From Paracoccaceae bacterium (lineage in GTDB: Bacteria; Pseudomonadota; Alphaproteobacteria; Rhodobacterales; Rhodobacteraceae), in the NCBI GenBank assembly GCA_026984895.1, contig JALSRF010000136.1, positions 1 through 17,448 on the forward strand: a stretch of 17,448 nucleotides of DNA, in the 5' to 3' direction. The notes beneath the pieces are model-generated. The model did no database searches and had not been told where the DNA came from. It was given only the letters and a program-made list of their open reading frames with translations. Position numbers and translations under genes: made by a program. Every line of letters starts with the position of its first letter. Position 1 is the first letter of the stretch. Of this stretch, positions 1 through 5,983 are shown in pieces.

Positions 1-2
1 TG

Positions 3-362
3 CTGGCGCGGCGGGTGATCGATCTGGTGGCCTTGTCGCGCAAGTCCGGCGCCGCCGTGGCCGGGTTCGAAAAGGTCAAGCGCTGGCTGGCGGAAGGGAA
101 GGCCCGGGTGCTGCTGCAGGCCTGCGATGGATCCGGGCGGGGCAAGGACAAGTTGTGGACGCCCGAAGGCGGGCGGTATTTCGGAATGCTGAGCGCATCG
201 GAATTGGGTTTGGCATTCGGCCGGGAAAGTGTGATACATGGCGCGCTTGCGTCTGGTGGACTCACAACCCGTGTTGTAGAGGAAGCTACGCGGCTCGCGG
301 GTTTCCGCGGAAATGACGGTGGAAAATCCGCCGGAAAGGTAAGACGACCAGATGAGCGATAG
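3..362 (+). CDS. ylxR: YlxR-family RNA-binding protein, C-terminal part (5' end outside window)
   Basis: The frame is open from the window edge, so only the last 119 codons are seen. They read from LARRVIDLVALSRKSG to a TAG at 360-362. This matches the C-terminal L7Ae/L30e-like domain of the longer alphaproteobacterial DUF448/YlxR proteins, with a basic helix (FEKVKRWLAEGKARVLL) and a terminal segment ending KVRRPDER. The N-terminal DUF448 part lies upstream of the window. Family knowledge: YlxR proteins are small RNA-binding factors encoded between nusA and infB and linked to ribosome or RNase P function. The stop overlaps the infB start (352) by 11 nt, which suggests translational coupling. 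A valine codon at 15 could pass for a GTG start but is internal to the domain, so it is not proposed as the start. Confidence 0.85.
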   Translation: MARRVIDLVALSRKSGAAVAGFEKVKRWLAEGKARVLLQACDGSGRGKDKLWTPEGGRYFGMLSASELGLAFGRESVIHGALASGGLTTRVVEEATRLAGFRGNDGGKSAGKVRRPDER

Positions 363-2850
363 TGACGGCAAGAAACCACTGGGCCTTCGCGGCTCTCGTC
401 CCGGGCAGGTGAAGCAGAGCTTCAGCCACGGACGGACGAAGAATGTCGTGGTTGAAACGAAACGCAAGCGCGTTGTCGTTCCCAAGCCGGGCGCTGCCGG
501 TGCCGCCGGGAAAGCGACCGCCAGGCCCGTTCCGGGCGGCGATCCGGCGAAAAGGCCGGCGGGCATACCGGATGCCGTCATGGAACGGCGGCTGAAGGCG
601 CTCAGGGCGGCCAAGGCACAGGAGGCCGAGGACCTGCGCCGCCGCCAGGAAGAGGAAGAAAAGCGCGAACGCGACCGCCAGCGCCGCCGCGAAGAGGCCG
701 CGGCGAAGGAGCGCGAGGAAATCGAGCGCCAGGAAAAGGCCCGCAGGAAGGCCGAGGAAGCCGAATCGAAAAGGCGCGCCGAGGAAGAGCGCGCGCGCAA
801 GGGGGCGGCCCCCGCCTCTGCTCCTGCGTCGCCCGCCCCCGCGCCGGCCCCGCGGGGCGGCGGCAAGCCGTCGGCGGCCCCCCGCCGGCAGGAGCGCGAG
901 CAGCGCCGCGACAACAAGGGCAAGGGTGCGGCGCGTGGCGGCGGCGGACGTCGTTCGGGCAAGCTCACGCTCAACCAGGCGCTTTCCGGCGGCGAAGGCG
1001 GGCGGCAGCGCTCTCTTGCCGCGATGAAGCGCAAACAGGAACGCGCCCGCCAGAAGGCCCTGGGCGGCGGGGAAGCCCGCGAAAAGGTGGTGCGCGAGGT
1101 GCAGGTGCCGGAAACCATCGTCGTGCAGGAGCTGGCCAACCGGATGGCCGAGCGCGTGGCCGACGTGGTAAAGGCGCTGATGCAAAACGGCATGATGGTG
1201 ACGCAGAACCAGTCGATCGACGCCGACACCGCGGAACTGATCATCGAGGAATTCGGCCACAAGATCGTCCGGGTTTCCGATGCCGACGTGGAGGACGTGA
1301 TCCACACCGAAGAAGACAAGCCCGAAGACCTGAAGCCGCGCCCGCCGGTGATCACCGTGATGGGGCATGTCGATCACGGCAAGACGTCGCTTCTGGATGC
1401 GATCCGCAAGACCAATGTGACCTCAGGCGAGGCCGGCGGCATCACCCAGCATATCGGCGCATATCAGGTAACCACGGAAGACGGCACCGTGCTGACCTTC
1501 CTGGATACGCCGGGGCACGCGGCCTTTACCTCGATGCGCGCGCGCGGCGCCCAGGTCACCGACATCGTGGTGCTGGTTGTTGCGGCTGACGATGCGGTGA
1601 TGCCGCAGACCATCGAGGCGATCAATCACGCCAAGGCCGCCGACGTGCCGATGATCGTGGCGATCAACAAGATCGACCGCCCCGGCGCCGACCCGGACAA
1701 GGTGCGCACCGACCTGCTGCAACACGAAGTGATTGTCGAGAAGATGTCGGGCGACGTGCTGGACGTCGAGGTCTCGGCGATCAACGGCACCGGGCTTGAT
1801 CAGCTGCTGGAGGCAATCGTGCTGCAGGCCGAACTGCTTGACCTGAAGGCCAACCCGGATCGCGCTGCCCAGGGCGCCGTGATCGAGGCGCAGCTTGACG
1901 TTGGCCGCGGGCCGGTGGCCACGGTGCTGGTGCAAAACGGCACCCTGCATCTGGGCGACATCTTCGTGGTTGGCGAACAATGGGGCCGGGCGCGGGCTCT
2001 GGTCAACGACAAGGGCGAGCGCGTGAAGGAAGCCGGGCCCTCCGTGCCGGTCGAGGTTCTGGGCCTGCATGGCACGCCCGAGGCCGGCGACGTTCTGAAC
2101 GTTGTCGATACCGAGGCGCAGGCCCGCGAGATCGCCGACTACCGTCACCAGGCGGCCAAGGACAAGCGCGCCGCCGCCGGGGCCGCGACAACGCTTGAAC
2201 AGCTGATGGCCAAGGCCAGGGAAGACAAGAACGTTGCCGAACTGCCGATCGTGGTGAAGGCCGATGTTCAGGGCTCGGCCGAAGCGATTGCCCAGGCAAT
2301 GGAAAAGATCGGCAACGACGAGGTACGCGTGCGGGTTCTGCACTCGGGCGTGGGCGCAATCACCGAAAGCGATATCGGCCTGGCCGAAGCGTCCGGCGCG
2401 CCGGTCATCGGCTTCAACGTGCGGGCCAATGCGACCGCGCGCAAGGTGGCCAACCAGAAGGGCGTCGAGATCCGGTATTATTCGGTGATCTACGACCTTG
2501 TGGATGACGTGAAGGCGGCGGCGTCGGGCCTGCTGTCCGCCGAAGTGCGCGAAAACTTCATCGGCTATGCCGAGATCAAGGATGTGTTCAAGGTTTCCAA
2601 CGTGGGCAAGGTCGCCGGGTGTCTGGTGACCGAGGGCGTCGCCCGCCGCTCGGCCGGTGTGCGCCTTTTGCGCGATGACGTGGTGATCCACGAAGGCACG
2701 CTGAAAACGCTGAAACGCTTCAAGGATGAAGTTGCCGAGGTGCAGTCGGGACAGGAATGCGGCATGGCGTTCGAGAATTACGACGACATTCGCAAGGGCG
2801 ATATCATCGAGATTTTCGAACGCGAAGAGGTGGAACGCAAGCTGGAGTGA
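352..2850 (+). CDS. infB: Translation initiation factor IF-2
   Basis: An 832-residue GTPase that delivers fMet-tRNA to the 30S subunit and promotes 50S joining. The N-terminus (KPLGLRGSRPGQVKQSF, then a KRKR patch) is the alphaproteobacterial IF2-associated segment. Residues about 75-215 are a low-complexity, highly charged Arg/Glu/Lys/Ala/Pro linker, probably helical. An IF2_N domain follows at about 260-310. The G domain has G1 GHVDHGKT (338-345), a GGIT switch I (362-365), G3 DTPGH (385-389), G4 NKID (439-442) and an SAI-type G5 (475-477). Domains II to IV of ordinary length run to the C-terminal IIEIFEREEVERKLE. The ATG at 352 lies inside the end of ylxR, consistent with coupled translation. 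rbfA, which often follows infB, is absent: the next 172 nt show no plus-strand gene. Long open frames on the opposite strand are codon-bias shadows. Confidence 0.97.
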   Translation: MSDSDGKKPLGLRGSRPGQVKQSFSHGRTKNVVVETKRKRVVVPKPGAAGAAGKATARPVPGGDPAKRPAGIPDAVMERRLKALRAAKAQEAEDLRRRQEEEEKRERDRQRRREEAAAKEREEIERQEKARRKAEEAESKRRAEEERARKGAAPASAPASPAPAPAPRGGGKPSAAPRRQEREQRRDNKGKGAARGGGGRRSGKLTLNQALSGGEGGRQRSLAAMKRKQERARQKALGGGEAREKVVREVQVPETIVVQELANRMAERVADVVKALMQNGMMVTQNQSIDADTAELIIEEFGHKIVRVSDADVEDVIHTEEDKPEDLKPRPPVITVMGHVDHGKTSLLDAIRKTNVTSGEAGGITQHIGAYQVTTEDGTVLTFLDTPGHAAFTSMRARGAQVTDIVVLVVAADDAVMPQTIEAINHAKAADVPMIVAINKIDRPGADPDKVRTDLLQHEVIVEKMSGDVLDVEVSAINGTGLDQLLEAIVLQAELLDLKANPDRAAQGAVIEAQLDVGRGPVATVLVQNGTLHLGDIFVVGEQWGRARALVNDKGERVKEAGPSVPVEVLGLHGTPEAGDVLNVVDTEAQAREIADYRHQAAKDKRAAAGAATTLEQLMAKAREDKNVAELPIVVKADVQGSAEAIAQAMEKIGNDEVRVRVLHSGVGAITESDIGLAEASGAPVIGFNVRANATARKVANQKGVEIRYYSVIYDLVDDVKAAASGLLSAEVRENFIGYAEIKDVFKVSNVGKVAGCLVTEGVARRSAGVRLLRDDVVIHEGTLKTLKRFKDEVAEVQSGQECGMAFENYDDIRKGDIIEIFEREEVERKLE

Positions 2851-3022
2851 TCTTGCCGGCTGCGGTGCCCTGGCGCAAGATACCCCCAAAAGCGGAATGC
2901 CGGACACGACGATGCGCGCCGATACACGCACCAAGGCCGCGCAGCGCCACCGGCACGCAGCCTTGCGGGTCTGTCGTCAGCGCCCGCCGGTTCCGGCAGG
3001 CGGATGGCCCGTCAAGCGGAAC

Positions 3023-3148
3023 TCAGGATACCGGCTGCCCCTGGAACAGCCGGTTGCCCACGCGAACCAGAATCTTGCCGTTTTCAAGCTGACGCACATA
3101 AGTGCCTTGGACAAAAACGCAGCTGCCCATCAAGATGGTTTTCAACAT
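3023..3148 (-). CDS. Small hypothetical protein, 41 aa
   Basis: ATG at 3148-3146 and TGA at 3025-3023. The start reads MLKTILMGSCVFVQGTYVRQ and the end is a GNRLFQGQPVS-type tail. I do not recognise a named family, although the sequence resembles short conserved hypothetical proteins I associate with Rhodobacteraceae; that is memory, not a search. It looks protein-like: a hydrophobic N-terminus with one cysteine, then an alternating polar/hydrophobic pattern (LENGKILVRVGNRLF) suggesting a beta hairpin. A G-rich stretch (GGGGGTTGAG) about 9 nt before the ATG could be the Shine-Dalgarno, though it is not a strong one. Upstream is the only AT-rich stretch of the region, suitable for a promoter. 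It sits alone, convergent with infB and 151 nt downstream of mutT on the same strand. Confidence 0.6.
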   Translation of the reverse strand: MLKTILMGSCVFVQGTYVRQLENGKILVRVGNRLFQGQPVS

Positions 3149-3234
3149 GGAAACTCAACCCCCAAAGTTTCGATACCCCGATTAATGACGAATTCGGGGT
3201 GAAAAGCCAGTTTTCATCGCCATTGTTTTCATTT

Positions 3235-3256
3235 TAGGCCTATTTTCGCCTATAGG
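3235..3256. promoter_or_regulatory. Pair of short palindromes in an AT-rich upstream region
   Basis: TAGGCCTA (3235-3242) and CCTATAGG (3249-3256) are perfect 8-bp palindromes separated by TTTTCG, with centres 14 bp apart. They also contain a direct repeat GCCTAT at 3238 and 3248, 10 bp apart. They lie in an AT-rich stretch (about 3180-3290) unlike the surrounding GC-rich DNA, upstream of the 41-codon ORF and downstream of mutT. An operator or promoter element is plausible. No confident -35/-10 pair could be placed. Confidence 0.3.
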
Positions 3257-3299
3257 TAGAAAAATTTCCGTGATTTTGGCGTGATAGCCTGTGGAAAAC

Positions 3300-3698
3300 T
3301 CAGAGCCAGTCGCGCAGAACGGGGATCAACGGCCGGTCCGCGGGCGGCATCGGGTAGTCCGAAAGCCGATTCGCAAACACCCAGGCCAGTTCCTGCCCTT
3401 CCAGAGGGCGCACGATGCCCTTCCATTTGCGGCAGGCGAACAGGGGCATCAGCAGATGAAACTCGTCATAGGCATGGCTGGCAAAGGTCAGCGGCGCCAG
3501 GCAGCTGGACCATGTGTCGATGCCAAGTTCTTCCTTCAGTTCGCGCATCAGCGCCTGTTCGGGCGTTTCGCCTGGCTCGACCTTGCCGCCGGGAAATTCC
3601 CACAGCCCACCCATCGGTTTTCCTGCCGGGCGCCTGGCCAGCAGAACCCGCCCGTCCGTATCCACAAGTGCCGCTGCCGAAACCAGAATTGTCTTCAT
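3300..3698 (-). CDS. mutT: Nudix hydrolase, MutT-type 8-oxo-dGTP diphosphatase
   Basis: A 132-residue protein starting MKTILVSAAALVDTDGRVLL. It carries a perfect Nudix box at residues 38-60 (G-x5-E-x7-REL-x-EE-x-G-I, with E53, E56 and E57 as metal ligands). The preceding LLARRPAGKPMGGLWEFPGGK is the MutT-type substrate-binding lead-in. Family role: hydrolysis of oxidised purine nucleoside triphosphates such as 8-oxo-dGTP to the monophosphate, preventing A:T to C:G transversions. Length is normal for MutT. The ATG overlaps the argJ TGA in an ATGA, so translation is probably coupled. A longer open frame extends upstream inside argJ, but the overlap start is clearly the natural one. It is the last gene of the ppiC-argJ-mutT run. 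I see no intrinsic terminator after it. Confidence 0.93.
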   Translation of the reverse strand: MKTILVSAAALVDTDGRVLLARRPAGKPMGGLWEFPGGKVEPGETPEQALMRELKEELGIDTWSSCLAPLTFASHAYDEFHLLMPLFACRKWKGIVRPLEGQELAWVFANRLSDYPMPPADRPLIPVLRDWL

Positions 3699-4939
3699 GA
3701 ACGGTAATCGGCGTTGATCGTGATATAACCGTGGGTCAGATCGCAGGTCCAGATCACTGCGCGCGCGGCGCCAAGACCCAGATCCACGGAAATGACCAGT
3801 TCGTCCCCCTTCATGTAGGCGGCGGCGGCCTCTTCCGAATAACCCGGCGCCACCCATCCTTGCGTGGCCACCAGAATGTCGCCGAAGGAGATGCGCAATC
3901 GGTCCCGGTCGGCCCGGGCGCCGGATTTTCCGACCGCCATGACCACACGCCCCCAGTTCGGATCCTCTCCGGCAAGCGCGGTTTTCACCAGCGGCGAATT
4001 GGCAATGGACAAGGCGACCCGGCGCGCGTCGGCATCGGTGCTGGCACCGGTTACCCGGACTTCGACGAACTTGGTCGCGCCCTCGCCATCGCGCACGACC
4101 TGATGCGCAAGGTCCTTCAAGACCGCGTGAAGCGATTTGTAGAACGCCCTGCCCGCATCGCTGTGCGGCGACGTTATCGGTTGCGCGCCGCTTTTTCCGG
4201 TGGCGCAGACCAGAAGCGTGTCCGAGGTCGAGGTATCGCTGTCAACGGTAATGCAGTTGAACGTCTGCGCAACGGCGCGGTGCAGCATGTCCTGCAGCAC
4301 CGCCTGATCGATCAGGGCATCGGTGAAGACGAACGAAAGCATGGTGGCCATGTCCGGTGCGATCATGCCCGAGCCCTTGGCAAACCCCGACAAGACGACC
4401 GGCACGCCGCCCAGTGTCACGCCCGCACCGGCACCCTTGGGGAAGGTATCGGTGGTCATGATCGCGCGGGCGGCGGGTTCGATCCGCTCAGGGTCAAGGG
4501 TTCGCGCCAGCGTCGCAAGCTGGCGTTCGATACGCGCGTGCGGCAGAGGCTCGCCGATCACCCCGGTGGAGGCCGTGAAGACCCGCGAAGGCTCCAGCCC
4601 CAGTGTTGCGGCCAGCTTTTCGCACAGGCTGTTTACCGAGGCCGAGCCGTTCGCACCGGTGAAGGCGTTCGCATTCCCGGAATTCACCAGAATCGCCGCG
4701 CGTCCCTTCGCGCCGCCGGAGATCTTGCGTTGACAGTCCAGGACCGCGGCCGAGCGCGTGGCAGAACGGGTGAAGACGCCGGCGACGACCGACCCTTCGC
4801 AAAGCTCGGCAAGCATCACGTCGTCGCGGTCCCGGTATTTCACCCCGGCGGCGGCGGTGGCAAAGCGCACCCCGCGCACCGGGGCCAGTGCCGGAAACCC
4901 CCCGGCCGGGGCCAGGGGCGATATGCGCGGACGGCTCAT
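3695..4939 (-). CDS. argJ: Bifunctional ornithine acetyltransferase / N-acetylglutamate synthase
   Basis: A 414-residue ArgJ that recycles the acetyl group from N-acetylornithine to glutamate, and in bifunctional forms also makes N-acetylglutamate from acetyl-CoA, in the cyclic arginine pathway. The self-cleavage site is KGSGMIAPDMATML: cleavage is expected between A198 and T199, with T199 becoming the N-terminal nucleophile of the beta subunit. The oxyanion-hole motif STGVIGE is at 124-130 and the TTDTFPKGA segment at 162-170. The C-terminal GYITINADYRS is typical of the family. Length is normal (about 400-415). Mono- versus bifunctionality cannot be settled by eye. The start ATG at 4939 lies 23 nt after the ppiC stop, and the TGA overlaps the mutT ATG. 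Confidence 0.96.
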   Translation of the reverse strand: MSRPRISPLAPAGGFPALAPVRGVRFATAAAGVKYRDRDDVMLAELCEGSVVAGVFTRSATRSAAVLDCQRKISGGAKGRAAILVNSGNANAFTGANGSASVNSLCEKLAATLGLEPSRVFTASTGVIGEPLPHARIERQLATLARTLDPERIEPAARAIMTTDTFPKGAGAGVTLGGVPVVLSGFAKGSGMIAPDMATMLSFVFTDALIDQAVLQDMLHRAVAQTFNCITVDSDTSTSDTLLVCATGKSGAQPITSPHSDAGRAFYKSLHAVLKDLAHQVVRDGEGATKFVEVRVTGASTDADARRVALSIANSPLVKTALAGEDPNWGRVVMAVGKSGARADRDRLRISFGDILVATQGWVAPGYSEEAAAAYMKGDELVISVDLGLGAARAVIWTCDLTHGYITINADYRS

Positions 4940-4962
4940 GGCGATGTGCCGGCGTTTCGCCG

Positions 4963-5808
4963 TCAGTCAGCCAGCAGCGAAAGATCGCGCAGCACGCCCG
5001 GGCTGATCCCCGAGATGTCGGGCCGCTTGATATCGGCGGCATCGGTGAGTTCGCTCAGCTTCTTTTCCAGTGCCGAACGCTGGATTTCGGCGGCAAGTTC
5101 GTCGCGCACGTCGTCCAGCTTGGGCGCATCCTTCAGCCGCTTGCCGTTCAGTTTGATCACATGCCAGCCGAACTGGGTCTTTACCGGCGGCGAAACCTCG
5201 CCCTCTTTCAGGGCGAAAACGGCGTCTTCGAAGGGTTTCACCATCATGCCGCGGGTGAACCAGCCCAGTTCGCCGCCGCTGGGGCCGGACGGCCCGGTGG
5301 ATTTCGCCTTGGCCAGTTCCGCAAAGTCGGCGCCGTCCGCAAGTTCCTTTTCGATCGCCTTGGCCTCTTCTTCGGTTGCGACCAGGATATGCGAGGCGTT
5401 CAGTTCGGTTTCGGGCGCCGCATTGGCGTATTTCTTTTCATAGGCGGCCTGAAGCGCTTCGTCGGTCACCGCGTCCCTGACGATCCTGTCGATCGCCTTT
5501 CCGGCCAGCAGGGAACGTTTTTCGTTGGCAAGGCGCAGCTGGATTTCGCGCGAGGTATCCTTGACCGACTGGGCAAGGACGGTCTGCTGGATGGCCTGGT
5601 TGAGCACCGCGTCAAACAGGACGTCGTCCGGCAGGGACTTGTATTTGTCGGGCAGGGAGTCGCGCATGACGATCATCGTGCCGACGGTAATATCGGTGCC
5701 GTTGACGGTGGCCACCACCGTGTCGGCGGACACGTCTTGTGCCGCGACGGGCATGGCAAGTGCTGCGCAGACCGCGAAACCGGCTATGAACCTGGTGCGA
5801 ATGGACAT
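4963..5808 (-). CDS. Exported parvulin-type peptidyl-prolyl cis-trans isomerase
   Basis: A 281-residue PpiC/SurA-like protein. The chosen start gives MSIRTRFIAGFAVCAALAMP, a clean Sec signal peptide with an n-region, a hydrophobic core and a probable cleavage at VAA(23)-Q(24). The frame is open 15 codons further upstream, but those residues would spoil the signal, and the ATG at 5808 has a good Shine-Dalgarno (GAAGGAAAAAAG). A SurA-like helical N-terminal region spans about 30-130. The rotamase domain spans about 136-225, with NASHILVATEEEAK, the GGELGWF turn (178-184) and TQFGWHVIKL near its end. It is expected to be a periplasmic folding helper for envelope proteins. It heads the operon ppiC-argJ-mutT and diverges from secA, a fitting neighbour because secA exports its clients. 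Confidence 0.92.
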   Translation of the reverse strand: MSIRTRFIAGFAVCAALAMPVAAQDVSADTVVATVNGTDITVGTMIVMRDSLPDKYKSLPDDVLFDAVLNQAIQQTVLAQSVKDTSREIQLRLANEKRSLLAGKAIDRIVRDAVTDEALQAAYEKKYANAAPETELNASHILVATEEEAKAIEKELADGADFAELAKAKSTGPSGPSGGELGWFTRGMMVKPFEDAVFALKEGEVSPPVKTQFGWHVIKLNGKRLKDAPKLDDVRDELAAEIQRSALEKKLSELTDAADIKRPDISGISPGVLRDLSLLAD

Positions 5809-5846
5809 CTTTTTTCCTTCTGTTGTTGCCGCGCCACCGCGTGACA

Positions 5847-5875
5847 TTGACACTACACATGTGGCCGCTTACATC
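5847..5875 (+). promoter_or_regulatory. Candidate secA promoter
   Basis: A perfect -35 TTGACA (5847-5852), a 17-bp spacer and a weak -10 TACATC (5870-5875). It lies in the 175-bp gap between the divergent ppiC and secA starts and would give a leader of about 100 nt for secA. The spacer contains the palindrome CACATGTG (5856-5863), a possible operator. No equally good promoter for ppiC was found on the other strand. Confidence 0.4.
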
Positions 5876-5983
5876 GCCACAGGGCCTGACCGGGCCGTCG
5901 TTTCTGATGTTCTATGGTGCAAGGAGGGGACGGACAAGTGGCCCCTGTGCACGAATGCGTCAAATAACTCTTGCGGAGACATC

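Noticed and set aside
286..2934. Two long minus-strand open frames opposite infB
   Set aside because: Arg/His/Leu-rich shadows of IF-2 with no ribosome site or motif.
2981..3002. Inverted repeat CGCC-GCCGG-TT-CCGGC-GGCG as an infB terminator
   Set aside because: The two-base loop cannot form as drawn, the stem has a mismatch, and there is no T-run on either strand.
3290..3300. TTTTCCACA (minus strand) as a DnaA box / replication origin signal
   Set aside because: A single site with one mismatch to TTATCCACA. There is no box cluster and no origin-associated genes.
3731..5844. Plus-strand open frames opposite argJ and ppiC
   Set aside because: Both sense genes carry intact catalytic motifs. 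The antisense products are Arg/Gly-rich or His/Phe-rich without domains.
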